From NCBI RefSeq assembly GCF_017491605.1, contig NZ_JAFGYY010000007.1, positions 1 to 64,000 on the forward strand: a DNA stretch of 64,000 nucleotides, written 5' to 3'. Under the pieces are notes generated by a model. It had not been told where the DNA came from and made no database searches. It saw nothing but the letters and a program-made list of their open reading frames with translations. Shown in pieces: positions 36,392-46,331 of this stretch. The stretch is from Pseudomonas sp. 30_B (GTDB lineage Bacteria; Pseudomonadota; Gammaproteobacteria; Pseudomonadales; Pseudomonadaceae). The position numbers and the translations under genes were made by a program. Within the stretch, counting starts at the first letter, position 1. Every line of letters starts with the position of its first letter.

Positions 36392-37113
36392 AACGACCTC
36401 TCCTGTTCGACGAACGCATTGATAAGACTAGCCCCGCCAGGGGCCGAAGGGCGCGAAGGATACTAGAGCGCCCCGCCAGCGAATACGCCCGCCGCACCTG
36501 CATGGCGCGAAACGTTGCCCGGCAGGCCCCAGCACCGTGCAGAGCGCAAATGCGACAGATTCCGACAACAGGCCGCCGGAAGGGAACCGCCAGCCAATAG
36601 CACTGAAAAGCCTCGAAAAATCGTTAAACCAACGATCACGACACAATTCTGAAAACGACTCCACCGCATGCTGTTTATTGCAAATCGGCCAAGGAAGCCG
36701 TGAAATGCGTCATCGCGTCGCAAGCCCGGCGACGCACGGCAATCGGCGGGGCAATTGTGCACGCTTGTTGCTAGCCGAAGGACAAGGGGCAAGGACATCG
36801 ACGCCGCGCCAAGCCAAAGGCAGCGCGACGAAGGGAACCCGAAAGTGGTCAATGGAGAACGAACCACGTTGGCTGACGCAATCCAGAACATGCTGCGAAT
36901 CGGGGGGAGCAATCTCTTTTTGCAACATGGAATCTACCTGAATGCGACATGTTGCATGCAGGTTTGCGACAGCCCTGTAAAGTTTTCGCGTGTTTATTTA
37001 GGCAACTATCGCCAAGAGAACACGCGTGCTATAAGTTAGCGCCGACAAAAAGAATGAGCCGTCACCGCGGCACTGTGATGGCAGATAATTTCAAAACCAA
37101 AGGAGCAATCACA
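36392..37113. other. 722-bp intergenic region upstream of oprD
   Basis: No convincing gene on either strand. It holds the HIT-slyX promoter at the left and the oprD control region at the right. The last 170 bp are more A/T-rich, with TATAAG near 37030. OprD in P. aeruginosa is known to be controlled by ArgR, carbon catabolite signals and MexT, so long upstream DNA is expected. No clear ArgR site could be assigned by eye. Confidence 0.5.
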
Positions 37114-38439
37114 ATGAAAGTGATGAAGTGGAGCGCCATCGCCCTGGCGGTATCTGCAGGCACCACGCAACTGGCAATGGCCGAGCCCTTCGTAGGCAAT
37201 CAGGCTGACGCCAAAGGCTTTGTCGAAGACAGCAGCCTGAACTTCCTGGTTCGCAACTACTACTTCAATCGCAACAAGACTGATGGTGCTCGCGACGCCC
37301 GCGACTGGACCCAGGGCTTCTGGGCCAACTACAACTCCGGCTTCACTCAGGGCGTTGTTGGCTTCGGCGTTGATGCCTTCGGCTACCTGGGCCTGAAACT
37401 CGACGGCGGCAGCGGCTACGGCGGCACCGGCAACCTGCCGGTTCATTCCGATGGCGAGAAAGCCGACGACTTCGGCAAAGCCGGCGGCGCCGTCAAGGTC
37501 CGCATCTCCAAGACCGAGCTGAAAGCCGGTGACATGCAGCCCACCGCCCCGGTATTCGCCGTAGGCGGCACCCGCCTGCTGCCGCAAACCGCCAGCGGTA
37601 TCGCGCTGATGAGCAGCGAAATCGACGGCCTGGATCTGGAAGGCGGTCACTACTACTCCGGTACCGGCCAGGACACCACCAACCGTGACGGCGAAATCTG
37701 GTCGCAATACGGTGGCGTTACCGCCAACTCCGCTGACTTCGTCGGTGGCAAGTACCAGTTCAACGACCAGTTCAGCGCACAGCTGTACGGCGCCCAGGTC
37801 GAAGACCTGTGGGACCAGTACTACGTCAACCTGAACTACACCCTGCCGATCGCCGACGACCAGTCCCTGGGCTTCGACGTCAACTACTACAACACCCGCG
37901 ACTCGGGCTCGTCCAAGCTGGGTGACATTAGCAACAACACCTACTCGCTGGCCGCCGCCTACTCCTTCCTGCAGGCGCACACCCTGACCCTGGCCTTCCA
38001 GAAGGTGAACGGCAACACTCCGTTCGACTACATCGGCATCGGCGACAACAACGCTGGCGGCGACTCGATCTTCCTCGCCAACTCCATCCAGTACTCCGAC
38101 TTCAACGGTCCGGGTGAAAAATCCTGGCAGGCTCGCTACGACCTGAACATGAAAGAGTACGGCGTACCTGGCCTGACCTTCATGACCCGTTACGTTCACG
38201 GTGACGACATCGACGGCACCAAGATCGACCCGACCAGCCCGTACGCTGCCTATGGCTATGGCGAAGACGGCAAGCACCACGAAACCAACGTCGAGGCCAA
38301 GTACGTAGTACAGGCCGGTCCGGCGAAGGATCTGTCCTTCCGTGCTCGTCAGTCCTGGCACCGCGCCAATACCGATCAGGCCGAAGGCGATATCGACGAG
38401 TTCCGTCTGATCATCGACTACCCGCTGTCCGTTCTGTAA
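37114..38439 (+). CDS. oprD: OprD outer-membrane porin (basic amino acid/carbapenem channel)
   Basis: The 441-residue protein has a signal peptide cut after ...QLAMA (mature EPFVGNQ), then an 18-strand OprD-type barrel. Blocks shared with PAO1 OprD, as I recall it, include VGFGVDAFGYLGLKLDG, GGAVKVRISKT, DFNGPGEKSWQARYDLN and YGYGEDGKHHETN. It ends with a C-terminal hydrophobic residue (YPLSVL) instead of Phe, as OprD does. Family members take up basic amino acids and carbapenems. AGGAG precedes the ATG. Gene order around it equals PAO1 oprD (PA0958). Confidence 0.95.
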   Translation: MKVMKWSAIALAVSAGTTQLAMAEPFVGNQADAKGFVEDSSLNFLVRNYYFNRNKTDGARDARDWTQGFWANYNSGFTQGVVGFGVDAFGYLGLKLDGGSGYGGTGNLPVHSDGEKADDFGKAGGAVKVRISKTELKAGDMQPTAPVFAVGGTRLLPQTASGIALMSSEIDGLDLEGGHYYSGTGQDTTNRDGEIWSQYGGVTANSADFVGGKYQFNDQFSAQLYGAQVEDLWDQYYVNLNYTLPIADDQSLGFDVNYYNTRDSGSSKLGDISNNTYSLAAAYSFLQAHTLTLAFQKVNGNTPFDYIGIGDNNAGGDSIFLANSIQYSDFNGPGEKSWQARYDLNMKEYGVPGLTFMTRYVHGDDIDGTKIDPTSPYAAYGYGEDGKHHETNVEAKYVVQAGPAKDLSFRARQSWHRANTDQAEGDIDEFRLIIDYPLSVL

Positions 38440-38462
38440 TACAGAGCGAACCGCAGGTAATG

Positions 38463-38488
38463 AAAAGCCCGGCTTCGGCCGGGCTTTT
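38463..38488 (+). terminator. Terminator after oprD
   Basis: AAAAGCCCGGC-TTCG-GCCGGGCTTTT: a stable UUCG tetraloop stem followed by T residues. Confidence 0.92.
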
Positions 38489-38522
38489 TCTTGCAACTTG
38501 CAAACAACTTCGAACGAACTTG

Positions 38523-38939
38523 TTACATCGGCAGTACATAGGTGCCGGTTACATGGGCAACCAACTCCTCCTGATTGCTCACGGAATAGACAGACACTTC
38601 ACATACCACTTGACGACGCCCCAACTTTAATATCTTTGCCTCCGCCAGAAGATCTTCCGGCTTCGGCTTGCTGAGAAAGTTGATATTAAGGTTGGAAGTA
38701 ACCGCCATCTCGACGTTGTCCAGCTGAGCCAGAATCACCGCATACATCGCCGCATCCGCCAGCGCCATGATGGTCGGCCCGGAAACCGTTCCGCCGGGGC
38801 GAACCAGCTTGCCGTGGAAGGGAATCCGCGCGAACGCACTACGCCCCTCCAGCGCATCGATACGAAAATCCATGTCATCGGCCATGGGCAATCCAGCCCG
38901 GATGAACGCCTGCACCTGCGCTGCACTGAGTCGACTCAC
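38523..38939 (-). CDS. PaaI-family hotdog thioesterase (GTG start)
   Basis: The 138-residue hotdog protein has the PaaI-type block RPGGTVSGPTIMALADAAMY with the active-site-like Asp, and SNLNINFLSKPKPEDLLAEA. Members hydrolyse acyl- or aryl-CoA thioesters. GTG 38939 (reading MSRLSAAQVQ) has GGAGGAG 6 nt before it, better than the upstream ATG. It is divergent from proS, which starts about 100 bp away. Confidence 0.87.
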   Translation of the reverse strand: MSRLSAAQVQAFIRAGLPMADDMDFRIDALEGRSAFARIPFHGKLVRPGGTVSGPTIMALADAAMYAVILAQLDNVEMAVTSNLNINFLSKPKPEDLLAEAKILKLGRRQVVCEVSVYSVSNQEELVAHVTGTYVLPM

Positions 38940-39041
38940 CTTGCTCCTCCGTCTCTGCCCGCCGCGCCCTGTACGCAGCCAGACCTGCACCGTACAATGC
39001 CCAGCCTATATCCCTCTTCGCAACCGACATAACGGCCAAAG

Positions 39042-40757
39042 ATGCGTACCAGTCAGTACCTGCTTTCCACTCTGAAAGAAACCCCTTCCGATGCGGTCGT
39101 CATCAGCCATCAGCTGATGCTGCGCGCCGGCATGATCCGCAAGCTGGCGTCCGGTCTGTACACCTGGCTGCCAATGGGTCTGCGGGTACTGCGCAAGGTC
39201 GAGGCCATCGTTCGCGAGGAAATGAACGCCGCCGGCGCCCTGGAAGTGCTGATGCCCGCCATCCAGCCCGCCGAACTGTGGCAGGAGTCCGGTCGCTGGC
39301 AGCAGTACGGCCCCGAGCTGCTGCGCGTCAAGGACCGCCATGACCGCGACTTCTGCGTCGGCCCGACCCACGAGGAAGTCATCACCGATCTGGCGCGCAA
39401 TGAGCTGAACAGCTACAAGCAGCTGCCGATCAACATGTACCAGATCCAGACCAAGTTCCGTGACGAGATCCGTCCGCGCTTCGGACTGATGCGTGGCCGC
39501 GAGTTCATCATGAAGGACGCCTACTCCTTCCACACCAGCCAGGAGTCCCTGCAGGCGACCTACGACGTCATGTACGACGCGTACAGCAAGATCTTCACCC
39601 GCCTGGGCCTGGACTTCCGCGCCGTACAGGCCGACAACGGCTCCATCGGCGGCAGCGGCTCCCACGAGTTCCACGTGCTGGCCGGCTCCGGTGAGGACGA
39701 CATCGTCTTCGGCGAATCCACGGACTACGCCGCCAACATCGAGAAGGCCGAGGCCCTGCCCCGTGAAACCGCTCGCGGCGCCGCTACCGAGGAACTGCGC
39801 CTGGTCGACACTCCCGAGACCAAGACCATCGCCGACCTGGTCGAGAAGTTCGGCGCACCGATCGAGAAGACCATCAAGACCCTGGTCGTGCATGCTGCCG
39901 AGGAAGGCAAGCTGATCGCCCTGGTCGTTCGTGGCGACCACGAACTCAACGAGATCAAGGCCGGCAACCACCCGCTGGTAGCCAGCCCCCTGCAGATGGC
40001 CAGCGAAGCGGACATCAAGGCCGCCATCGGCGCCGCTCCCGGCTCCCTCGGCCCGCTGAACCTCGCTCTGCCCTGCATCATCGACCGCTCCGTGGCCCTG
40101 ATGAGCGACTTCGTCGCCGGTGCCAACGTCGACGACAAGCACTACTTCGGCGTGAACTGGGAACGCGACCTGCCGGTACCGGAAATCGCCGACCTGCGTA
40201 ACGTCGTCGAGGGCGACCCGAGTCCGGACGGCCAGGGCACCCTGGTGATCCGCCGCGGTATCGAAGTCGGCCACATCTTCCAGCTCGGCACCAAGTACAG
40301 CGAAGCCATGAAGCTCTCCGTACTGGGCGAGAGCGGCAAGCCGGTCACCCTGATCATGGGCTGCTACGGCATCGGCGTATCCCGCGTGGTCGCCGCCGCC
40401 ATCGAGCAGAACTACGACGAGCGCGGCATTCTCTGGCCGGCCGCCCTGGCGCCCTTCCAGATCGCCATCGTGCCGATGAAGTACGAGAACGAGGCCGTGC
40501 GCGCGGCTGCCGACAAGCTCTATGCGGACCTCACCGCCGCCGGCTTCGAAGTGCTGCTGGACGACCGCGACAAGAAGACCAGCCCCGGCGTGAAGTTCGC
40601 CGACATGGAGCTGATCGGCATCCCGCACCGCATCGTGGTCAGCGAGCGCGGCCTGGAAGAAGGCGCCCTGGAATACAAGGGTCGCCGTGACGCCGAGTCG
40701 CAGCCTGTTGCCCTGTCCGACCTGCAAGCCTTCATCACGGCCAAGATCCGCAACTGA
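39042..40757 (+). CDS. proS: Prolyl-tRNA synthetase
   Basis: The 571-residue class II synthetase of bacterial type has motif 2 ([23 protein letters not shown], read in two parts), an editing INS domain (about residues 225-405, YaeK/YbaK-like, with [13 protein letters not shown]) that clears Ala-tRNA-Pro, motif 3 ([13 protein letters not shown]) and an anticodon domain (about 470-571). It faces the same way as the lipoprotein gene that follows by 8 bp. Confidence 0.98.
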   Translation: MRTSQYLLSTLKETPSDAVVISHQLMLRAGMIRKLASGLYTWLPMGLRVLRKVEAIVREEMNAAGALEVLMPAIQPAELWQESGRWQQYGPELLRVKDRHDRDFCVGPTHEEVITDLARNELNSYKQLPINMYQIQTKFRDEIRPRFGLMRGREFIMKDAYSFHTSQESLQATYDVMYDAYSKIFTRLGLDFRAVQADNGSIGGSGSHEFHVLAGSGEDDIVFGESTDYAANIEKAEALPRETARGAATEELRLVDTPETKTIADLVEKFGAPIEKTIKTLVVHAAEEGKLIALVVRGDHELNEIKAGNHPLVASPLQMASEADIKAAIGAAPGSLGPLNLALPCIIDRSVALMSDFVAGANVDDKHYFGVNWERDLPVPEIADLRNVVEGDPSPDGQGTLVIRRGIEVGHIFQLGTKYSEAMKLSVLGESGKPVTLIMGCYGIGVSRVVAAAIEQNYDERGILWPAALAPFQIAIVPMKYENEAVRAAADKLYADLTAAGFEVLLDDRDKKTSPGVKFADMELIGIPHRIVVSERGLEEGALEYKGRRDAESQPVALSDLQAFITAKIRN

Positions 40758-40765
40758 GCAGAACG

Positions 40766-41725
40766 ATGTTCCCCCGAAGTACCTCCAGCCTCGCGGCTGC
40801 CGCCTTGTGCGGCAGCCTCCTGCTGAGCGGCTGCGCCAACCAGCTGTCGCAACGCAGCGAGCATGAAGAACGCGTCGAGCGCAAACTGCTCGATCACAGC
40901 CTGCAGATCGACGTGGGCACGCCGGGCACCCTGGAACTGCCGCAGCGCCGTATTCGCGTGCAGGAACAGAAGACCTTCGAAGTCACCGAGTTCGAGGTCA
41001 CCCGGCGCTATGACCGCTATACGCCCTACCAGGGCTGGCGCAAGGTGTACGAGATGCCGCTGGGCGTCGTCGCCTTCGTTGGCGGTATTGGCGCCAACGT
41101 GGTCAACGTGTTCGCCCTCGGCAACCTGCCGGAAAGCGTCACCCGAGGCTGGATTCGCTACGGCATCGACGGCATGAATCCGTTCATGAACGTGCAGTCC
41201 AACGGCCGCGCCGAACAGAACCTGGCAAGCATCGAAGAACAGCAGCGCGACAAGCGCACGGAATACTCGAGCCTGCCATGGTCGGAGCGCCCGGTGATCG
41301 TCACCGTCGGCAAGAACTCCCAGGAACTGCTGACCGACCGCCATGGCGTACTGCGCCTGAACCTGCTGGACGGCCCCTTCAGCGACGAAGAAGTGAGCCG
41401 CATCGGCCGCCTGCAATTCAGCGTGCAGGACCCGTCGGACGACACCCGCGCCGATGCCAGCCTGCTGGTCAGCCGTTCGCTGCGCGGCAAGCTGCAGGAA
41501 GCCCACCGGCTGATCTACGACGACCTGGAAGCGGATGATGTGCACCACTGGGTGCACCGTGTGAAGCGACTTTCCGACCTCGGCCTGGAAGAAGAAGCCA
41601 GTGAGCTGGAACAGAGCCTGATCGAGCTGACCCGCAACGATCCGGAGCTGCAGAAGGAGTTTCTCCACAGCCTGATGACCGACGCCGGTCGCCTGGCCGC
41701 CGATCCCGGCGCCGCCAGCAACTGA
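40766..41725 (+). CDS. Predicted lipoprotein of unknown function
   Basis: The 319-residue protein has a signal peptide and lipobox LLLSGC (Cys23), a short hydrophobic stretch at about residues 95-118 (PLGVVAFVGGIGANVVNVFA), and a Glu-rich helical C-terminus (LGLEEEASELEQSLIELTRN). It matches a conserved Pseudomonas protein downstream of proS (PA0955 in PAO1, from memory). No domain was recognised. It probably shares the proS transcript. Confidence 0.85.
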   Translation: MFPRSTSSLAAAALCGSLLLSGCANQLSQRSEHEERVERKLLDHSLQIDVGTPGTLELPQRRIRVQEQKTFEVTEFEVTRRYDRYTPYQGWRKVYEMPLGVVAFVGGIGANVVNVFALGNLPESVTRGWIRYGIDGMNPFMNVQSNGRAEQNLASIEEQQRDKRTEYSSLPWSERPVIVTVGKNSQELLTDRHGVLRLNLLDGPFSDEEVSRIGRLQFSVQDPSDDTRADASLLVSRSLRGKLQEAHRLIYDDLEADDVHHWVHRVKRLSDLGLEEEASELEQSLIELTRNDPELQKEFLHSLMTDAGRLAADPGAASN

Positions 41726-41728
41726 CTC

Positions 41729-41975
41729 AGAGCCTATTTACGATCGCGCACGCTGGCGCAGAACAAGGCGCAACGACCAACGGGAGTAACAGCCGCAGGC
41801 TGGCCCGAAGGGTGAGCGCCAGCGAATCAAATAGGCGAGGACGCGGAGGGTAAATAAGCAGTACTCGCTGCGCTCGCCCCTGCGGGGCCGCGCTAAAGTG
41901 CGTTAGCCGCAAGCGGCTTCCTCGCCTGCTTTTAACGCAGTTATGCCGACGCACAGCCGATCGTAATGAGGCTCT
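41729..41975. mobile_element. MITE-like element with terminal inverted repeats
   Basis: The 247-bp segment is bounded by AGAGCCTATTTACGATCG (41729-41746) and the complement of AGAGCCTCATTACGATCG (41958-41975), matching at 16 of 18 positions. It fills the whole gap between the lipoprotein stop (41725) and the acyP stop, and its right end touches that stop. No coding frame is convincing inside. It may be a non-autonomous mobile element or a dispersed intergenic repeat. Confidence 0.55.
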
Positions 41976-42250
41976 CAGCGGCGCACGATGAAGCCGGTGA
42001 TTCCCTGAGGCGTCATCGGCTCCAGCTCCACCGCCGTCACCTTCGCCTTCGCCGGCCCGCGAGCCAGCCACTTCTCCAGCTCGCGCACGGCGCCCTCCTC
42101 GCCTTCGAGCAGCACCTCCACCCGACCGTCGTCCAGATTGCGTGCCCAGCCATCGATATCGAGGCGCTCGGCCTGTTCCTGGGTGCTCTGGCGGAAGTAC
42201 ACGCCCTGCACCTTGCCACTCACATAGCCATGCAGACAGATTCTGGCCAT
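41975..42250 (-). CDS. Acylphosphatase
   Basis: The 91-residue enzyme hydrolyses acyl phosphates. The phosphate loop GKVQGVYFRQST contains the essential Arg20, and the essential Asn38 is in GWARNLDDGRVEV. The length is typical. Its ATG shares one base with the stop of the TlpA-like gene (TGATG), so the two genes are coupled. Confidence 0.95.
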   Translation of the reverse strand: MARICLHGYVSGKVQGVYFRQSTQEQAERLDIDGWARNLDDGRVEVLLEGEEGAVRELEKWLARGPAKAKVTAVELEPMTPQGITGFIVRR

Positions 42251-42720
42251 CAGCGCTTCTCCTCCCGCAATGCAGTCAGGCGCGCCTGCAGGCCGGCGGC
42301 GGTCTGCTCGCCAAGCAACTGCTCGCGCAACTTGCCTTCAGGGTCGACGATATAGGTTACAGGCAGCGCTTCGCTGTGCGGCAGGCTGTAGCGCGGCGCG
42401 GGGTCGTCAGCCAGCACGGTGTACTGCACATCCAGAGCCTGTGCAGCCTTCGCCAGGTCGGCGTCGCGCAGCCCGTCGAAGTTCACACCCAACACCCGGA
42501 ATCCGTGCGTCTTGCCCTCCTCCGCGAGCCTGTTCAGCTCGGGAATTTCCTTGCGGCACGGCGCGCACCATTCGGCCCAATAATTAATGACTAGCCACTG
42601 GCCATCCATGCTCGCAGCAGTTACTTTCTGCCCATGCTGATCGATGCCATAGTCCGCCGAACAACCGGCCAGGAGCAGGCCGGCGACCAGTCCCATCAGA
42701 TTACGGAGCCGCACTCCCAT
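42250..42720 (-). CDS. TlpA/ResA-like thioredoxin-fold lipoprotein
   Basis: The 156-residue protein has signal and lipobox LLLAGC (Cys20) and a thioredoxin fold with active site WAEWCAPCRKEIPEL (Cys52, Cys55) plus the cis-proline segment ALPVTYIVDPEG. It is expected to be a membrane-bound periplasmic thiol reductase. The partner is unknown. It precedes acyP with a one-base overlap and is divergent from the PilZ-like gene. Confidence 0.9.
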   Translation of the reverse strand: MGVRLRNLMGLVAGLLLAGCSADYGIDQHGQKVTAASMDGQWLVINYWAEWCAPCRKEIPELNRLAEEGKTHGFRVLGVNFDGLRDADLAKAAQALDVQYTVLADDPAPRYSLPHSEALPVTYIVDPEGKLREQLLGEQTAAGLQARLTALREEKR

Positions 42721-42750
42721 GCCTTCAGTCCTCGTGTATGCGGGGTGTTC

Positions 42751-44160
42751 ATGACGCTCGACGCCTTGCGTCTGGAGGTGCCGGATATCCTTGAAGAGGA
42801 TTCCGATGCAGTAAGCAATCTGGTAGCTGTGCTTCAGGAGTCCCGACGTCTTTCCCTGCAGGAAGGACTGCAGAAGGCCCTTGGCTCGCTGTTTCGCCTC
42901 AATCGATGTGCGCTGACCTTACTGGAAAGGCAACGCACCCTGCAAAGCCTCACCGAAGAATATCGCCACTATTCGCAGTGGGTTCGCCACGAAAAGGCCC
43001 CTCCGCAGCTCTTCGTGCACTTCTGCACAGAACTGGCGGCTGGCTTCAAGCGTCTTTCGCTGCAAATCCTGCATGGCCGCAAGCCGTCCCGGCCGCACAT
43101 GGCCTGGAGCCTTTACATGGCTCAGCACTTTCTGGCCCAGGCGCTGCTGCGTCACTACCAGCAATACCAGCAGCCGCCCGCCGCGCTCTGGCGCGACTGC
43201 CACCTGCTGTACTGGATCGGCGAACAGCAGGAGTGTCTCGACGAGCCGGTGGCCGCCGCCTTCGACCCCATTCCCGCCGGCACGCTGCGCGGCCTCTACC
43301 AGCAGATACTGCTGCTCGCCCTGAGCAACCCCTTCCACCTGACCGAAGGCGAAGCCCCACAACTGTTCAGCGCCCTTGCGCCCCTCGCCGCCCTCGGGCG
43401 GCTGCAGCCCTGGGACGTCGAGGAGCAGGAGGGGTATCTGGTCGACCTGGGCGCCGACGTGCCCTGCATCAGCGCCGAGCAGATCGCGGATACGCCACCT
43501 GAACAGCTGCGCCGCCTGGAACTGGGCGCCTTGCTGATTGCCCTGGACGACCCCGCTCCCTTGCGTCACGCCGACCAGGGCGCCCTGCTGGAGCGCGTCC
43601 GCCATCACTGGCTGGGGCACCACCCGCGTCGCCACGAGCGCACGGAGCAGACCGGTACCTGCCAGCTGATCGTTGGCCTTGGCGCCATCCAGCAGCACCT
43701 GCTCAACCCCAACGCCCAGGGCGGCTACGAAGCCGGGATACTCGATGTCAGCGCCGGCGGCACCCGTATCCGCTGCGCCGGCAATCGCGCCAACCAGTTC
43801 CCGGTCGGCCAGTTGCTGCTGATCCTCAACAACAACGGCACACCGACCCTGGCCATCGTGCGCTGGCGGCACATCAACAGCGACGGACTGCACCTGGGCC
43901 TGCGCTATCTGAAAGGCCTTCCCCGTCCTGTCTGGTTGCGCCGCACACCTGATGCCCAGCGTCACCCCGGCGTGCTGCAGAGCACCCCGGAGCCCGGCAA
44001 TGGCTGGTACCACGGGCTGTGGCTGCCCCACGGGCAGTTCGTGGAAGGTGAGAACCTCTGGTTGCAACTGGCCAGCTTTGACAACCAGACGATCCTGCCG
44101 CTGCCACCTACCAACCTGAACACGCCCCTCGTCTCCCGGCATCCGCTACGGCTTGCCTGA
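42751..44160 (+). CDS. PilZ-like domain protein with large helical N-terminal region
   Basis: The 469-residue protein is mainly helical for its first 290 residues (for example SLQEGLQKALGSLFRLNRCALTLLE). The last 150 residues hold a PilZ-like block: Arg cluster HPRRHERTEQ, then EAGILDVSAGGTRIRCAG, which resembles the (D/N)xSxxG part of c-di-GMP-binding PilZ domains. Ligand binding is not proven, since the spacing between the two parts is long. It may be a c-di-GMP effector of unknown output. Confidence 0.68.
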   Translation: MTLDALRLEVPDILEEDSDAVSNLVAVLQESRRLSLQEGLQKALGSLFRLNRCALTLLERQRTLQSLTEEYRHYSQWVRHEKAPPQLFVHFCTELAAGFKRLSLQILHGRKPSRPHMAWSLYMAQHFLAQALLRHYQQYQQPPAALWRDCHLLYWIGEQQECLDEPVAAAFDPIPAGTLRGLYQQILLLALSNPFHLTEGEAPQLFSALAPLAALGRLQPWDVEEQEGYLVDLGADVPCISAEQIADTPPEQLRRLELGALLIALDDPAPLRHADQGALLERVRHHWLGHHPRRHERTEQTGTCQLIVGLGAIQQHLLNPNAQGGYEAGILDVSAGGTRIRCAGNRANQFPVGQLLLILNNNGTPTLAIVRWRHINSDGLHLGLRYLKGLPRPVWLRRTPDAQRHPGVLQSTPEPGNGWYHGLWLPHGQFVEGENLWLQLASFDNQTILPLPPTNLNTPLVSRHPLRLA

Positions 44161-44228
44161 AAGCTGAATTGCGAGACAAGTCACAGCCAAGATCGGCAGT
44201 ACGCCCGGTTTGTCGGAAATTGCCCACT

Positions 44229-44252
44229 TATAATTCGGAACGTTCGTCCGAA
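44229..44252 (+). promoter_or_regulatory. Perfect -10 hexamer with an overlapping palindrome
   Basis: TATAAT at 44229-44234 is directly followed by TTCGGAACGTTCGTCCGAA (44234-44252), whose TTCGGA and TCCGAA ends are complementary. It lies about 95 bp upstream of the next gene. No good -35 was found at standard spacing. Confidence 0.4.
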
Positions 44253-44344
44253 CCGACTAGACGCCCATCATCCAGCCGCTTCTCGTCAGCCCCAGCATGC
44301 GGCAGGCGCCACGTACGCCGCCCACTCTCGACAGGATCGTCCCG

Positions 44345-44740
44345 ATGCAGCCCAACGACCAGCTCGTCAGCAAGGTTCCCAGCCACATCGTCAGCAACGC
44401 GCGCTCCGCAAGCTCGGCCAGCGGTAGTCGCCTGAGCGACTACAACGTCGCCGCCTGGTTGCACCTGCCTGGAGTAGCGGAGTTGCCGGTGACGCTGGTG
44501 GTCACCTATCGGGATGGCGAACAGGCTCGGGAAGTGGCCGTTGACCACGGCACGGTGAATGCGCAAAGCCGCATCCTGCTGTCGGGCATCGCCCGCCTGC
44601 CGTTCCGCCAGCGAATCGAGGATATGCAGGTGAGATTGCGCACCGCCGTCGGCCTGTCGCGCCTGGTGGTCGAGGAGATTTTCATACAAGCCGTCGAGCA
44701 GCAGGAAAGCGCCGTCAGACCGATGGCCACAAGTCTCTGA
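44345..44740 (+). CDS. Hypothetical protein (131 aa)
   Basis: The frame from ATG 44345 gives a protein with a Ser/Ala-rich, probably disordered start (about residues 1-32) and a beta-rich middle (AAWLHLPGVAELPVTLVVTYR, QSRILLSGIARLPFRQRIEDMQV). Cys and signal sequences are absent. Codon use resembles neighbours. It is convergent with the following small gene, with adjacent ends. No family was recognised. Confidence 0.65.
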   Translation: MQPNDQLVSKVPSHIVSNARSASSASGSRLSDYNVAAWLHLPGVAELPVTLVVTYRDGEQAREVAVDHGTVNAQSRILLSGIARLPFRQRIEDMQVRLRTAVGLSRLVVEEIFIQAVEQQESAVRPMATSL

Positions 44741-44944
44741 TCAACCCAACTGCCGTACCTGGGTGACAACTTCGGGCTCGGGCTCGGTCTGCGGCGGCAT
44801 GCCCTTCAGCGCATCCTGCACGGTGGGCAACAACGACTCCGGCCAACTGCTGAACTGCAGACCAGTAATTCTATTCAGCCTCTCCAGCGCGCTTTGCGGA
44901 TCACGCTGATGCAGGTGTACTACTTTTTTCTGGTCGTCGTTCAT
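44741..44944 (-). CDS. Small hypothetical protein (67 aa)
   Basis: The frame reads MNDDQKKVVHLHQRDPQSAL ... PESLLPTVQDALKGMPP. It is acidic, soluble and domain-less. A start at 44983 (MMSCRSSFK) with a CAGGA upstream is an alternative. I recall similar short genes beside yihY in other Pseudomonas but cannot verify this here. Confidence 0.55.
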   Translation of the reverse strand: MNDDQKKVVHLHQRDPQSALERLNRITGLQFSSWPESLLPTVQDALKGMPPQTEPEPEVVTQVRQLG

Positions 44945-45101
44945 GGATTCGCTGGCCTTGAAGGAACTTCTACAGGACATCATTGTCCTGTCAGACTTTT
45001 AGCCAGAACCGTGCCAATTCACACACAGCCTTGATTGGCGCGTCTCACATCAAGCAAGAAACTTCCGACGCATCAGAATCGCCCGAAACTGACGTTTTAC
45101 G

Positions 45102-46331
45102 TCACTCAGAATGTGACGGCTTCAACCATTCTGCGAGGCTTGCGCCGAAAAGCGCCTGCCGTTCCTCCTGATAGTGTTTCAGGGTTTCCCGCAAGGCGGG
45201 GTACCACGGCTCGTCCAGCTCCGCCGGCAAGGCATCGAGGCACGGCAGCGGCCAGGGGCTACGGTTGAGCAGGTGATGCAGGCGGTAGCTGCCCAGGTCG
45301 CGGCACAGCACCCAGGAGGCACTGGTCGCGCCCACGCGGCAAACCAGCTGCTCTCGCTCCAGAAAGTCGAGAATCTCCTCCCACTCGTCTTCCGGCAACA
45401 GCCATCCCGAGCGGTGCAGGTGCTCCAGACGGGTCGGCAAGCCATGGCGCTGGCGATCGAAGAACACCCGCAGCACCCCGAGGATCACCAGCAGGCGCGG
45501 CAGCGCGCGGCGGCGCCACAGGCGCGTCGAGGACAGGTTGCAGACCAGCTCCGCGCCGAACAGCACGATCAGCCACGACAGATAGATCCACAACAGGAAC
45601 AGCGGCACCGTGGCGAAGGCGCCATAGATCAGCTTGTAACCGGGGAACAGGCTGACATACAGACCGAATAGCGACTTGGCCGCCTCGAAGAGGATGGCGG
45701 TGAACACGCCGCCGGCCAGGGCATGCAGGAACGGCACCCGCGCATTGGGTACCGCCGCGTAGATCAGTGTGAAAGCTGCCACGCTGAACAGCAGCGGCAT
45801 GAACTTCAGCAGCGTCGCCGCGCCCGGCAGGGCGTGGGGGCCGGAGAGCAGGGACAGCGAGGTAATGTACGTCGATACGGCGAAGCCCGTGCCCAGCAGC
45901 AGCGGTCCCAGGCTGAGAATCGCCCAGTACAGCAGGAAGCGGGCAACGCCACGGCGCGGCTGGCGTACCCGCCAGATAGCGTTGAAGGCTCTCTCGATGG
46001 TCACCAGCATGGTGAACGCGGTGACCGCCAGGAACGCCACGCCCAGCCACGTCAGGTGCCGCGCCTGCACGGTGAAGTTGCGCAGGTAGGCCTCCACCGC
46101 CTCGCCCGTGGAGGGCACGAAGTTGCGGAACACGAACAACTGGATGCGCTCACCCATGCCTTCGAAGGCCGGCACGGCGGAGAGCATGGCGAAGGTCACG
46201 GTCATCATCGGGACGACGGCGAACAACGTGGTATAGGTCAGGGCCGCCGCGCTGTTGGGCGCCTTGTCGGCGAGGAAGCGCTGGACCAGATAACGGCCGA
46301 ATTCGACCAGGCCCTGCAAGCGTTCGCGCAT
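45102..46331 (-). CDS. YihY/BrkB-family inner-membrane protein
   Basis: The 409-residue protein has about six membrane helices in its first 280 residues: [63 protein letters not shown] and [21 protein letters not shown] soluble C-terminal tail of about 125 residues follows, probably a winged helix ([16 protein letters not shown]). The old 'ribonuclease BN' name for this family is wrong (true RNase BN is another protein). Its function is unknown. It is divergent from arsC. Confidence 0.9.
   Translation of the reverse strand: MRERLQGLVEFGRYLVQRFLADKAPNSAAALTYTTLFAVVPMMTVTFAMLSAVPAFEGMGERIQLFVFRNFVPSTGEAVEAYLRNFTVQARHLTWLGVAFLAVTAFTMLVTIERAFNAIWRVRQPRRGVARFLLYWAILSLGPLLLGTGFAVSTYITSLSLLSGPHALPGAATLLKFMPLLFSVAAFTLIYAAVPNARVPFLHALAGGVFTAILFEAAKSLFGLYVSLFPGYKLIYGAFATVPLFLLWIYLSWLIVLFGAELVCNLSSTRLWRRRALPRLLVILGVLRVFFDRQRHGLPTRLEHLHRSGWLLPEDEWEEILDFLEREQLVCRVGATSASWVLCRDLGSYRLHHLLNRSPWPLPCLDALPAELDEPWYPALRETLKHYQEERQALFGASLAEWLKPSHSE

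Noticed and set aside
36537..36941. Plus-strand frame in the oprD upstream region
   Set aside because: No ribosome site or domain; the composition is unlike neighbouring genes.
39006..40727. 573-codon minus-strand open frame opposite proS
   Set aside because: It is a compositional shadow of a clear synthetase.
45102..46331. Naming the YihY gene as ribonuclease BN
   Set aside because: The family is an integral membrane protein without nuclease motifs. The old name came from a mistaken assignment.
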